Assembly: GCA_900312665.1 (NCBI GenBank)
Contig: ONZQ02000007.1
Location: 1,714,723-1,778,722 of the forward strand
Length of the DNA stretch: 64,000 bases
From: Cephalotrichum gorgonifer
Taxonomy: Eukaryota; Ascomycota; Sordariomycetes; Microascales; Microascaceae
Direction of reading: 5' to 3'
A program made the translations under genes and the position numbers. Below, piece after piece: positions 46,707 to 57,241 of the stretch. The notes under the pieces were generated by a model that saw nothing but the letters and a program-made list of their open reading frames with translations, ran no database searches and was not told the DNA's origin. Position 1 is the stretch's first letter. The number at the start of each line of letters is the position of its first letter.

Positions 46707-47921
46707 ATGAAGCTCCTCAAAACCTCCCGAGCCGCAGAGCTCTCCGAACACGCCGTGACCCTCCTTGCCGAAGAGCCCGACGACATGTGGAACGCCTACA
46801 ACCTCGTCCTCCCCTCCGACACCGTCCGCGCTGAGACCACCCGCTCCGTCTCCCACGTCACCGCCCTGGGCGCCGCCACCTCCCAGCGCGTCACCTGCGT
46901 GCTCTCCGTGACGGTCGAGTCCACCACCTGGGACCCCACTATCTCCAAGCTCCACGTTAAGGGCCGCATCTCCTCCGAGACCTCCGTCGCCTCCATGGGC
47001 CAGTACCACACCCTCCACCTCGAGGTCGGCCGCCCCTTCACCATCGACCGCCCCGACGGCTGGGACTCCGTCGCGACCACCATGCTCCGCGACGCACTCC
47101 GCACGGACAAGGGAGGCGCCGTCGCCGCCGTCGTCATGCAAGAGGGGCTGGCCAACATCTGCCTCGTCACCGAGTCCCGCACCATACTCCTGCAGAGGCT
47201 GGAGCGGAAGGTCCCCAGCAAGCGCGACGACCCAAAGGCCCTCGCGTCGTCCTCCCGCGCCTTCTACGACCTCGTCCTCACGAACCTCACGCGAGAGATC
47301 GACTTCGAGTCGGCCCCGCGCCCGCTCCTCCTCGCCAGCCCCGGGTTCGTCGCCGCTGACTTCAAGACATACATCGGGACCAAGGCCATCCGCGGCGAGC
47401 GGCCCGACAAGACGCTCCTGGCCATGGTCAACAACGCCACCGTCCTGCACTCGCCCACGGGTCACCTGCACAGCCTAAACGATATCCTCAAGAGCCGCGA
47501 GGTCGCGGCAACAATGAGGGACATGCGCTTCGCGAAGGAGGCGCAGTGCATAAACCAGTTCTACGAGATGCTGCGCGTCGAGGACGGCAGGGCGTGGTAC
47601 GGCTCCGCGAGCGTCGAGAAGGTCGTGGCGGAGGGCGCTGTCGGCGCGGGAGGCGTGCTGCTGATCTGCGACGACCTCTTCAGGAGCGAGGACACCGAGA
47701 CGAGGAAGAAGTACGTCGCCCTCGTCGAGAGGGTCAAGGCCGGCGGCGGCGACGCGAGGATCCTGAGCGCCGCGCACGAGTCCGGCGAGAGGCTGGCGAT
47801 GCTGGGCGGCGTGGCGGCCATCCTGACGTATCCCGTCTATGAGATCGAGGAGGAAGAGGAGGAAGCGGGGTTGGCGGCCGAGAGCGAGGTCGAGCGGCCC
47901 TTGGAGGGTAGTATAATATGA
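46707..47921 (+). CDS. DOM34: Protein Dom34/Pelota, ribosome rescue factor
   Basis: A single intron-less exon encodes 404 residues, the normal family length. The start MKLLKTSRAAELSE sits in a good context (CCCACCATGA). The three eRF1-like domains can be followed: an N-terminal Sm-like domain (DDMWNAYNLVLPSDTVRA, HVKGRISSET, GQYHTLHLEV), a central domain (AVVMQEGLANICLVTES, LLLASPGFVAADF) and a C-terminal domain (VGAGGVLLICDDLFRSEDTE, ILSAAHESGERLAMLGGVAA). The GGQ peptidyl-hydrolysis motif of eRF1 is absent, as expected for Pelota. With Hbs1 it splits stalled ribosomes in no-go and non-stop decay. The tail is acidic (EIEEEEEEAG). A long antisense frame at 46566-47471 is a codon-bias shadow. 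Confidence 0.96.
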   Translation: MKLLKTSRAAELSEHAVTLLAEEPDDMWNAYNLVLPSDTVRAETTRSVSHVTALGAATSQRVTCVLSVTVESTTWDPTISKLHVKGRISSETSVASMGQYHTLHLEVGRPFTIDRPDGWDSVATTMLRDALRTDKGGAVAAVVMQEGLANICLVTESRTILLQRLERKVPSKRDDPKALASSSRAFYDLVLTNLTREIDFESAPRPLLLASPGFVAADFKTYIGTKAIRGERPDKTLLAMVNNATVLHSPTGHLHSLNDILKSREVAATMRDMRFAKEAQCINQFYEMLRVEDGRAWYGSASVEKVVAEGAVGAGGVLLICDDLFRSEDTETRKKYVALVERVKAGGGDARILSAAHESGERLAMLGGVAAILTYPVYEIEEEEEEAGLAAESEVERPLEGSII

Positions 47922-48790
47922 TGGAGCCCGCCCCTGGAAGATATACTCCCGGGGAAAGAGAAGCTGGGTGCAATTATGATCGCTAGTGACGGAGTTCTAC
48001 TGAAGTAGGCTCGGGGAGCCTAGAAACAAAGGGTAGGCACTCCCTGGAGAAGATATAGCCGAGATCAAGATCCTGGCAGCAAGCGCGTAGTAGTCCTGGC
48101 CTCCCCCTCTACACCACCCACCCTCCTTCTCCTTTGCTCCTTATGATACCCGCCGCACCACACACCACACACCATATACTCTGCTACCCTCGCAAAACAT
48201 CGGACGGAGACTACAAGGAGAGCACTACCCCGTAAGGCCGGAACCCATTCACAGCAACCCCCTCCGCTCCAACCCTTCTCGCTTCTCACGCATATCAATC
48301 ACCAAAGAGGACGCGGTCAGATAAGTAAAAAAAAAGCCCAGATATTAAACATAATCCCTCATCCTACTCTTGTACTGTTTCCTTCAACTCTATACCCTTC
48401 CCCAGTCCCTTCTTTCCTCATGGTTCTTATCTTCTGCTCGTTCTCCTATCCTGTGTCCCAGTTCCTCCCCGCGCACAATGCTCATGCAAACCTATCCTAT
48501 AAAATTATACGTACAAGGGATAAAAAGCCAGAGAAAGGGGGAAGGGGGGAAGAAGAAAAAAATCATGGAAATAGCCCCCTCCCTGCGCCTATTCGTCCCT
48601 TCATCCCTTCCTTCGCCATCGCCACAATCAAGCCAAAAAAAACACGTCCCATCTCTAGACATCAGAGAAGAAAAATAAAACACAGTCCTGCTTTGAAGAA
48701 GTCATGTTCTCCTCGTGGGTAGCCAATCGAAGAACAAGAGCTCATGAGTTGGGAAAAAGGACGGACGGACGGACGGCCAAAGAAAGCAAA
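47922..48790. other. Convergent intergenic region
   Basis: The 3' flanks of DOM34 (plus) and the GT15 gene (minus) meet here. A-rich runs lie at 48320-48335 and 48545-48570. Nothing else is recognised. Confidence 0.55.
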
Positions 48791-50719
48791 TTAGCTGGCC
48801 CAGCCTCCGACGACGTCGACCCACTCGGCGAGACACGAGCCATCCTTGCCCTCGACGTCGACAATGTCGGTGTCGCACCTGCACCTGCACCCCACACCGT
48901 TCTCCTTCTCCTGGTCCCAGTGCTCCCAGTAGTCGTCCTCCTCGAACCGCTTCTTGGGGTCCTTGGTGGTCTCCTCGAGGTACGGCTCGCGCGGCAGCTG
49001 CAGCGAGGGCGCGTTGGCGGGGCAGTGCTGGATGGTGGTGTGGCGGTAGCCGATGTCGCGGAAGTAGTGGACCTCGTCGACGCCGAGGAGGATGCCGGCG
49101 GCGAGGGAGTGGATGGGAGCGTCACCCCACTGGATTGTTCCTGTTAGCTTCACTTTCCATTTCGTAGCCAGGGAACGGTAGACGTTGCCTAGGAAGAGAA
49201 GGGGGCGAAAGGGAGAGGGGAATGAAAAGAAGATAAGACTAAAGCAAGGAAGAAAAAGGGAACAGAAAACTCACCCTCTCCATCCAGAAGCCACCGCTCC
49301 GGTCCATCATCTGGAAGAAGTCGTTGTACTCCTTGCTCCGGAACCAGCTCAGCTTCGCAATCTCAAAGTTGGACCAGAAGTGGCACATGTTGTACTTCTC
49401 GCCCTCCATCGCCTCGCCGTCGATGTTGGGCAGCGAGTTCTGGTTGGGGTCGGAGCGGAGGACCTCCTCGGGGAGCGACTGGTCGACGACGACGGCCGGC
49501 TTGGATGGGGCCGGGTCGACGAACATCTCCCAGAGGCCCTTGGAGGTGTGGTTGAAGAGGCGCTTGTAGGCCGAGGCGTAGCGGAAGATGTTGGGCACGG
49601 TCTCGCGGAGCTCCTTGACGGCGATGGTGAATCCGTAGGTCTTGTTGTTGTCGATCATCTGGAGGAAGGGGTCGCTTGGGGGATGTCAGCATTGAGTCGA
49701 TCAAGAACGGTCGAGGTAAAAAAAAAAGGAAGGGAGAGAACGTACTAGGTGATGTCGCAGAAGTACTTGATTTCGGGCTCCAGACGCCAGTACCACTCGT
49801 ATTTGGCGAGGAGAGGGTGGTTATAGAAGAAGCTGTCCACCAAAAAACGTCAGCAAACAAGCCCTCTCGCAAGTACCATAATGTCGGGCCCCAAACTTAC
49901 CCCGAGTAGAAGCGGCACATGAAGTGGTAGGACTCCATGCCTCCGTACATGACGGCGGCGTCACCCTGCTTCGCGATGCCCTCCTTGGCGACCTTGTGGT
50001 CGACCCAGTCGGGGAAGCCCCACATGTCGGCTCCGAGCTTGCCGAACTCGACGGTGCCCGAGGTGTAGTTCTGGACGGTGTCGATGAAGGTCTGGTTGAA
50101 GTCGTCGTCGTTCAGGAAGACGTAGGGGTAGTGGTACCACCTGTTGAAGTGGCGTTCGATGGATTTGACGGACTGGATGACGCCCTCGAGCTCCTGGTTC
50201 CTCGCGAGAACGACGAAGGCGGCGTTGGCGCGCGGCTTAGTGGTGTCGGGCTCGCGGCAGCCCGTGACGAAGACGGCATCGTGCTTCTCGCTGATTTTTC
50301 TGTGTTGGGGGAAGGTTTGGGTTAGCTTGGGGAGTTTGGAATGACAGAGATAGAGAGAGCGAGCCCATCTATCGGAGCATCATCTCATCCCGCTCTAATC
50401 GGCACCAAGAAGAAGAAGGACAAAAAACTTACCGGACCGACGGGGGTGAGCCGGCGGGCATGAGCATCCGTGCGGGTGAGCTAGGATGCCTCACGAAGAG
50501 AACTAATATGAGGGTGACGACGATGACTGGGAAGAGGATGACGACACCGAGGGGGACGGAGATGCTCGAGTTCCCTTTTAACCGGAGGGGCCTCTTGAAG
50601 AAGGCTAGGCGCGACGAGATCTTGCCGGTCCCGGTGTTCTTGCCGCCCTTCTCGTCTATCGAGGGCAGGCGCGGCGCCTTCCCCGTCGCGGTCCTCGTGA
50701 CCCGACGCAGCAGATCCAT
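48791..50719 (-). CDS. Kre2/Ktr-type alpha-1,2-mannosyltransferase (GT15)
   Basis: Five minus-strand exons (50719-50433, 50299-49901, 49832-49746, 49674-49275, 49129-48791) join in phase and give about 503 residues. It is a type II Golgi membrane protein: a basic cytosolic tail, a signal anchor at about 54-76 (VPLGVVILFPVIVVTLILVLF) and a lumenal catalytic domain. GT15 signatures are plain: VFVTGCREPDTTKPRANAAF, HYPYVFLNDDDF, AVMYGGMESYHFMCRFYSG, YEWYWRLEPEIKYFCDI, YNMCHFWSNFEI at 352-363 and RWGDAPIHSLA across the last junction. The family transfers alpha-1,2-mannose from GDP-mannose to O- and N-linked glycans of wall and secreted proteins. Which paralogue (KRE2/MNT1 or a KTR) cannot be decided. 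The ATG at 50719 is preferred to in-frame upstream sequence because it starts the short basic tail. Confidence 0.93.
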
Positions 50720-52426
50720 GATTGTGTGGAAACCAACGCTATCGAGGAGAGACGAGGAATTTCTCAACTCGAGATGGGTTGAGGGGTGGTGGGTTTAATC
50801 CCGCGTTCGATTGTGGTTTCCTCGAACGATGGGGGATTTTCGTTCGGGGGATTGTCGTGGTTTGGGTTTAAGGGGGTGGTGTTGGTTCGATGGATTCCCG
50901 ATTCGTGGTCTCTTTTGCAAGGAAAAAAAAAGGGGGGCCGCCCCAGCCACAAAAACGTGCGCCAGTGGCGAAAGGGGGTGGAGAGGGAGATGGTACAAAG
51001 TATTAATTAGGTCAGGATTAAATCTGGGGGGAGATTTCCAGACGAAAGAAGGAGAAAAAAAAACGTCCCCCTGTTTAATGAACGAGTTCAGTGGGAGAAA
51101 GAGAGAGGGAGAGAACGAGACAGCAGAAAAGATAACGAGCGAGAGTTTCCCCGAGGGGAGCCGTTTCTTCCGCCTGACTGAACTAGGAAAAAAAGTAAAG
51201 CGCGACGGAAGTCAAAATATTCAAAGCGTCACACGTGAAAGAAGAGCCATCGAGAGCCGTTTGGGTGATTTAGAGTTGGCCGTTTCCGTTATCTTAGGTC
51301 TTCTTTCTATCAATCGAACGAACGAACGGACGGACCGGGGGTAGTGGGCGGCGGAGGAGTTGGGGAGCGAGGAAGGCCAAATATTGAAACTTGGCCCCGT
51401 TAAAATTGGGGACAGATGATAACGGGAGGAGGCGCGGACTATTTTTCTGTTCAGGGGCGGATGAAGGGGAAAGGTACATTACCTTCGTACTCGCAGGAAA
51501 AAGGAGTGGGTCCTGGGTGATAACATGAAGGGGGAACATCCGAAATCCAGGCACAGCATTGAATACGAGACCACCCTCCCGGAAAGTAACGGTACTCGGT
51601 GGGAAGCGCAGGACTAATTTGGGAAGCACTAACGGCACCTGATTTCGAGTGGCACGGGGCTAGATTTTGGCTATTCCCAGCAGAAAGAAGAGTTTGTAGG
51701 TACCGGTACTAGTGGCGTCACCTCACTGCTCTGGAACGCAAATGAAAAGAAGAAGATCGGATCCACTTTATCCATTGGCCGAGGAATACCCGGCCGGGGC
51801 GCTACCATTTTGTCCGAGCGAGCTCTGCCCAATTTGCTGACAACCTTCTACGCAGCCAATAGAACGCGTGAAGTTTGGCGCAATTCAAGAATTGGTAATT
51901 ATGTATCTCGCTGGTGCGTCGATGTGACAGTGCACTCAGTGATGCTCGTATGTGAGCATTATGCACTATGCATGGAAGCTGTGAGGAACATGGGTGCTTG
52001 TTATATTAGCTTTTTTGCGAGCACACCGAAACACCACCACCGTTTCGCATCGCGGGATCATCGACGGTAGACAACTGGGCACAAGCGTACGGACTTCTCT
52101 CTTTTTTCCCCGTGTTGAATATCCGGGAGTACCAAATGTCTTAGTCCTCCCCGGATCAACGCCGGACCAAATACAGAAGGCCGCCTTAACTTGATACGGT
52201 ACTTGTACGAGTACTCGTACCTCTCACCCATCACCTCACTGATGACATAATCACGAACACCAAAGGTCATCAACATCATCTGAGCTTACCCATTTCGGGC
52301 TATCACCATCTCAACGACTGCCCCCTCCAATACAAGTGCTTGTACAACACTCATATACGAGTACTTACGCAGCCAGCCAAAGGGCGGATCTCCCGCGAAA
52401 CCCCCATACCCCCGCCTGCCGGCACA
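50720..52426. promoter_or_regulatory. Divergent intergenic region, GT15 and DUF4604 genes
   Basis: These 1.7 kb lie between divergent start codons. TACTTGTACGAGTACTCGTAC at 52200-52220 is a near-palindromic version of the word that recurs across the window, and related words lie at 52332-52372. No gene is supported. Confidence 0.55.
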
Positions 52427-52957
52427 ATGTCCCAAAAGTTCAACGCAAAAAACCTCTCCTACGACGATAGGCTCCCGCCGTTCCTCGCGCGCTTGAAGTC
52501 CCAGAACGCCACCACGTCGTCGTCGCCGAACCCGCTCCTGGGCGCGAACCGGCGCCACGGCGCCAAGAGGAGCGGGAGCGCCGAGGCGGAGGATGCGCCG
52601 CTGGTAGTGGACGCCGGGGGGAACGTGGTTGCTGCTACGGTTGACGGGGACGGGACGGTGAGGTACGAGGACGGCGGGGAAGCGGAAGGGGAGAGGGGTG
52701 GTGTTGAGGACGGCGGCGGGGAGAAGGGAGCCGAGGTGAAGGCGGCGGTCGCGATTGGGAGGAAGAGGAAGGCGAGGGTCATAGGTGCGGGGCAGGAGGA
52801 TGAGCAGGAGGGGGAGAAGGGCGGCGATGGCGACGCGAGGAAGGGGACTGCGGTGAAGGACAAGGCCGTCGGTGATGCGGCGGATTCGAAACCGGCGCCC
52901 AAGGCGAAGAAGAAGGCGAAGAAGATAAAGCTGAGTTTCGATGATGATGGCCCGTAA
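52427..52957 (+). CDS. DUF4604 family protein, basic and disordered
   Basis: A single exon encodes 176 residues. The frame is open further upstream, but the ATG at 52427 is chosen because MSQKFNAKNLSYDDRLPPFL is the usual start of this fungal family. After the N-terminal motif (LPPFLARLKSQ) the protein is low-complexity, Gly/Glu/Lys-rich, with basic patches (GRKRKARV, PKAKKKAKKIKLSFDDD at the C-terminus) typical of a nuclear or nucleolar protein. The family has no known function that I can state. It is not in an operon-like arrangement and is convergent with COX4. Confidence 0.88.
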   Translation: MSQKFNAKNLSYDDRLPPFLARLKSQNATTSSSPNPLLGANRRHGAKRSGSAEAEDAPLVVDAGGNVVAATVDGDGTVRYEDGGEAEGERGGVEDGGGEKGAEVKAAVAIGRKRKARVIGAGQEDEQEGEKGGDGDARKGTAVKDKAVGDAADSKPAPKAKKKAKKIKLSFDDDGP

Positions 52958-53350
52958 TACAATCGTTAACATCAACCTTCCCGTCATAGAAGCCCCCCTC
53001 CCCCCCTTTCCCCCTTGTCCCCGAATCTACGTTGAAAGTCTCTTGGAGGGTGGCTTGGAGGGTGGAAGAACCTACCACTAGCCCAGTCCTGTTTCCTGCC
53101 TTCCCTATCGACCCTTATCCCTCCCTGTAAGAAGGTCTTCTGTGTGGTACCCTGGTGGGGACCAACGTAATGTTCGTCAATAACCAAACCCCAAATCTCA
53201 CATCGCCGTTTAGATGGTCAGCCCTCTGCTAAAAGCAGTCTATGTTTTTGTCACTCTCGGTAATCTACAGGTAAATATGCTTCACCACTCCCACCCTGCA
53301 ACTCTATATCGCCGCGCCCAAATCCAACATTAGCACCCATTAACCATCCC
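52958..53350. other. Convergent intergenic region
   Basis: The 3' flanks of the DUF4604 gene (plus) and COX4 (minus) meet here. No gene or repeat is seen. Confidence 0.6.
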
Positions 53351-54291
53351 TTAGATGTAGCGGTACTCGGGCTTGATGTAGTCGGCCATCGTCTTGGGCT
53401 CCTCGGGGCCGTCGTGGTGGTGGTGGTCGTGGCCGTGGTCCTCGGGGCCGATGTACTCCATCTTGTAAACGCTGCCGCACTCGGGGCACCTCTCGATAGG
53501 GCGCTCGCGGGACATCTGGAAAAAAAAGTTTTGTCAGCACGGGGACCGGGGTCTGGGTGAGAGGACATCGGCATTATCACCAGGGGGGGAAGGGGTTGAC
53601 GTACGCCGAGCCAGAGAACGACGTGGGAGTCGGCGGGAGAGCCGGTGCAACCAGCGTACTGCTCGTCACCACCCGACTTCACGATAATGGGGTTCTCCAT
53701 GGTACCTAAACAACCAGCAAATCAGCTTCTCTCGTCCCCTCCGGCCTCGTAATAATCCGGGGCAACATGGTGGGGACATGGGATATGGCGCGTACCCTTC
53801 CGCGACGAGTCCAGGGGGGTCATGTCGAAGATGTCCTTGCCCTCGAGCTTGCCGAGGATCTCAAGACGCTCGATACCGGTCGACTGGTCGATATCGGTGG
53901 GGGTGGTGCCGTCCTGGGCGCCGGGGCCGAAAAGGTCGTCGACGGTCCTGATCTCTATATTCCCCCGCCGAAAAGTCAGTCAGAGTTCTCCCTTTCTCCG
54001 TCATATCTTCAGTCCTCCTGCCTCCCCCAGAAGATGGTAAAAAGCTTACGGCTCAGCGTCTTGAACGACTCGACCTTCTTGTCCTCGGTCTTGGCCTCAA
54101 CTACATCTTCCAGTTAGTAAAATCCAGCCCAGGTCGAAAATCGAGACGTGTCGGGACGTCGGGGAGTCGGGCAGTCGGAGGGTAGAAATCGTACGACGGA
54201 GCATGGAGGTGCTGAAGGCCCTGCGGGCAACGGCGGGCGCGGCGAACGCGGCGCGGCGCGCGACAACGGCGGCGGTCCTCTGGACGAACAT
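53351..54291 (-). CDS. COX4: Cytochrome c oxidase subunit IV (Cox4/Vb type), mitochondrial
   Basis: Five minus-strand exons (54291-54195, 54100-54050, 53954-53796, 53705-53605, 53515-53351) join in phase and give 190 residues. The N-terminus (MFVQRTAAVVARRAAFAAPA, then VARRAFSTS) is an Arg-rich mitochondrial presequence with a RAFSTS cleavage region. The mature part carries the subunit Vb signatures: GIERLEILGKLEGKDIFDM, NPIIVKSGGDEQYAGCTG, SHVVLWLG, then RPIERCPECGSVYKMEYIG with the CPEC zinc-ligand pair. It is a nuclear-encoded matrix-side subunit of complex IV. The His-rich tail (HGHDHHHHDG) before the conserved KPEYRYI end is notable. All four introns are short; the first has a clear CTAAC branch site and TAG acceptor. 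Confidence 0.95.
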
Positions 54292-55100
54292 GGCGGGTGG
54301 AATTGATATTATTTCGGAGCGGAGAGTCTGGCGAGTATTCTGCGTTGGGGGTCCGAGGGGGAAGGGAGGGGGGTATCGCGATGGGAAACGGGTGAAGCTT
54401 TGGGAGGTATTTTCCGAAAGTCAGTGGCCTGATTGGATTTCCCGCTCCTCGGTTGGTTCAATTGGGTCACGTGATATTTCGCATTGGCATGTCAAACGTC
54501 AGCGGCTGGAAGCGTGGGCAAGATATAGCAATTAGATACGAGAACCTCGTCTTATGGCATTAAAGACAAAATCAAGCATTGAATATATTCTTCTAGGGCT
54601 TCCCTTTTGTTTTCTATCCATCAATTGCTCGAAGTGAAGGTACCTTGGGATCTTGGTTTGGGTGACCTGGGCAAGGGAGAGCTTATGAAAGGCAGCCTCG
54701 GGTAACAAGTCCGTGCGTGCTTCTTTCGATACTCGGGAACCCGACCCCGAGCTCACTCGTCTCTCTTAGTGGTTAATAGATGATACCAAAGACATCGACG
54801 GGCCGCTCTCGCGGGGCATATCAACACTTCTTTGCTGCAAATTTCGCGTTTTCTCTTAGCCTGGATGTCCTGATTACCCTTGATTACTTTGTAGTAGTGT
54901 AGTGTACAGAAGCTCGCACAGTGGCTGTACAAAGATCCATGGTAGTAGTTATGTAGAAGCTCCACCTCCACTTTCAGCCTGACTGGACATTGGAGCTCCC
55001 AACCTCAACCTTGCCACCCACCCCGGCTTCACCACCACCACCACCATCCCAGCGCCACCGCAATCTCAAAGAACCAGGCCTTATATACCAGTCCAAGACA
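54292..55100. promoter_or_regulatory. Intergenic between COX4 and U6
   Basis: This is the upstream region of COX4 (minus) and of the U6 gene (plus). CACGTGATA at 54469-54477 is a CACGTG-type E-box about 180 bases upstream of the COX4 start, a site type often seen near fungal respiratory genes. The regulatory role is inference. No coding gene is supported. Confidence 0.45.
55082..55087 (+). promoter_or_regulatory. TATA box of the U6 gene
   Basis: TATATA lies about 26-27 bases upstream of the likely RNA start. That is the usual place for the TATA element of a Pol III-transcribed U6 gene. Confidence 0.75.
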
Positions 55101-55108
55101 GTACCTTT

Positions 55109-55207
55109 CGCCTTCGGGCATTTGGTCAATTTGCAAAAATACAGAGAAGATTAGCATGGTCCCTGCACAAGGATGACACGCTCAATCAAAGAGAAGCTAA
55201 ACATTTT
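55109..55207 (+). ncRNA. U6 spliceosomal RNA
   Basis: The sequence carries all the invariant U6 parts. The 5' stem-loop is GCCTTCGGGC (55110-55119), then TTTGGTCAATTTG. The ACAGAGA box (55141-55147), which pairs with the 5' splice site, follows. Then come GATTAGCATGG with the AGC catalytic triad and the internal stem-loop region CCCTGCACAAGGATGACACG. It ends in a run of T (55204-55211), the Pol III terminator. The length of about 99 nt fits fungal U6. The exact 5' end is inferred from the TATA spacing and could lie several bases upstream (as early as 55101). No intron interrupts the core. U6 pairs with U4 and U2 in the spliceosome activated by the Prp19 complex, whose core gene is also in this window. 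Confidence 0.95.
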
Positions 55208-55211
55208 TTTT
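55204..55211 (+). terminator. Pol III oligo-T terminator of U6
   Basis: Eight consecutive T directly after the U6 3' end. Confidence 0.85.
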
Positions 55212-55223
55212 GCCCGACGCGTC

Positions 55224-55234
55224 TGTTCGAACCG
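55224..55234 (+). promoter_or_regulatory. B-box-like element downstream of U6
   Basis: TGTTCGAACCG closely matches the Pol III B-box (GGTTCGANNCC) and resembles the T-arm of the tRNA-Gln gene at 56795. It lies about 13-20 bases after the terminator and is not part of any tRNA fold seen here. In budding yeast U6 (SNR6) a B-box also lies downstream of the terminator and recruits TFIIIC. Confidence 0.5.
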
Positions 55235-56794
55235 GGAGACGACTCCCTTTTCTTTTTTTTCTTCTGATTTCTACACGAAACTTAAGATGAGTATGTCAAG
55301 AAGCCCATGTAAGGCGCTTCCCGATTACTGCTGCTCTTTGTAAAAGACTCGAACAGAGATCTTGGACCCGACTCCCCACCAGCATGCGAACGTCTTGATA
55401 TCGTTTCTGGACAGCCATTTCATTCATTCCAAAGAATACGATACCCATCTAGGACCTGAACTTGTTAAGGGCCGAGTAGTAGGGTCGGAATATGACGTGT
55501 TACATGCTAGGATAGATATACATACGAGACTTCCATCAGTCGCGACATCGCGGCCTTCAATCTTACCGCACCATCCTCAGAGGAGATCCGCCCATCGGCA
55601 AAATGCCGGAGGCCCTCACACTTGTTGTCGGGACAGAAACCGTCTTAGAAGCTCGAACACGATCGCGAATGAGGAGCCGGCATATTTGCGGATTTCTGTC
55701 CGGAAGGGTTGCATCTGCGCTGCCTAGAATCAGGGAGTGTCTTCACAAGATGATCGGCTTGTCCTTGTTGATCTGGTCATCTCGAGCATCTCGAGCGACA
55801 GACGGGAGTCCAAGGCCCTCGATTGATATTTTGTAGCCATATTTCAGCTGGAATATGATGAAAGCGGGAGACTTGAAAGACTGGCACAGTGGCTGCGACG
55901 CGAGTATCTCCCCTGGCCTGTCTTTGCTCGCCGATACCCAAGTACGAACGTATAACATGATGTGTGATTGATGGAGCGCCGGCCGTCATATATGAGGGGC
56001 ATGATCGGACTAGTAGGGTCATACTCCCGCGGGAACCACGGGCTTGATAGTGACGGAGGGGCGCTTTCCGGGGCGCTTGCGCATACGGACCGAACGCGGT
56101 GGTTGGAGGGTCATCCCAACCCCTGGTTCGCCGAGGGTAGTCCACTTACACTTACCGTCAACGGCGTAGATAAGGGAACATTCTTCAATCTCGCCCCTCT
56201 GGGCATCCTTCTCGTTATTTCCCGGAGTCGACATCATTGTTGGATTACGGGAGCTGGTACGTAGGATATAATGCCGCACGATAAAAGCGCTAGTTTTGCG
56301 GGTGCGGATCTACCATCGTAGGCTGCTCCGGTCACTTACATGGATCGCTCCTGTCCCTTACCCAAGTTTCTCCTGCTATTTATCCAGACTACACCTTATG
56401 TTTAGAATTCCAGTATGCTTCCAACCCAATTCTCCTCACCGGTACGGGCTAGCATCTTATAAAACAGGTGCAGGGGGACAGAAGACAATACATGAGATCA
56501 TCTTGCCCTCCGTAGGCGTGGGTCGAACCGGGCCGTAGTTAGCTGCCATCCGAAGTTGAAGATCATGCGTGTGTTTCTCATACACCTAAGCCAAGACTCC
56601 ATGTTTCCCAGGCGAACGTAAGCTCCCTACTACGTTTCTAGAAGAAAGCGAGATCCCTGATCCTAGATGATGATTATCATTCCGTGTCCCCCCCCAAAAA
56701 AGGCAAGCCTTGGAAAGGAAGTGCCAGAGTTTGACGCCTCCCTGACACTTGCTAATAGTTGCCAGTACGGACGCTAGCTCGCACTAGCCGAATT
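55235..56794. other. Intergenic, no firm gene
   Basis: These 1.56 kb lie between U6 and tRNA-Gln. Open frames (for example 55362-55727 plus, 55777-56145 minus) have no domain. On the minus strand an ATG-containing segment at about 56234 runs into a GTAAGT donor at about 56156. It could be the first exon of an unrecognised gene, but no convincing second exon was found. Confidence 0.4.
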
Positions 56795-56890
56795 GGTCTC
56801 ATAGTATAGTGGTTTAGTACGTTTGGTTTTGAAAAAGAATTTCTACCCGGAAATGTCCAAATAGCCCCGGTTCGAACCCGGGTGAGACCT
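56795..56890 (+). tRNA. tRNA-Gln (anticodon UUG) with intron
   Basis: The acceptor stem GGTCTCA pairs with TGAGACC (56883-56889), followed by discriminator T at 56890. The D-arm is TAGTATAGTGGTTTAGTA, the anticodon stem TTTGG/CCAAA, and the T-arm CCCCGGTTCGAACCCGGG. The anticodon TTG is at 56829-56831. A 23-base intron (56833-56855) sits one base after the anticodon, the canonical place for nuclear tRNA introns. A T-run at 56891-56902 (ATTGTTATTTTTTG) supplies the Pol III terminator. CCA is not encoded, as expected in eukaryotes. Confidence 0.93.
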
Positions 56891-57241
56891 ATTGTTATTT
56901 TTTGTCCTTTTCTAAACACTTTTTGCTCTTAGAAACGAGTCCAAGCAAGCAGGCACAGGGAGTAGCTGGTTTGAACATTAGCCCAGGCGGTGGCTTCATG
57001 TTGGACCCACTTACCCCACCATCAGGGATCAAATCCACCTTTGAACTTTCTGCCCCACTCTCTAAATGGAGGGGCACGATTTTTATTTTTTTTCCTCCCG
57101 CTCCTAACATTCATTATCTTGACCCCTCCGATCTGATCTGATCGAATACCCAACAGTCGTCGTTCGCCAGCGCCTATCCTCCCATTCTATACAACCTTCC
57201 CCCCGGAACCGACACCCACGAGCACAGTATATACCCCCAAC
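56891..57241 (+). promoter_or_regulatory. Promoter region of RRB1
   Basis: These 351 bases separate the tRNA-Gln gene from the RRB1 start codon. The last 100 bases are pyrimidine-rich (leader-like). GATCTGATCTGATCG around 57130-57144 is a short direct repeat. No specific factor site is assigned. Confidence 0.5.

Noticed and set aside
46566..47471. 301-codon minus-strand open frame over DOM34
   Set aside because: It is a Gly/Val/Glu-rich shadow of the Pelota gene with no domain.
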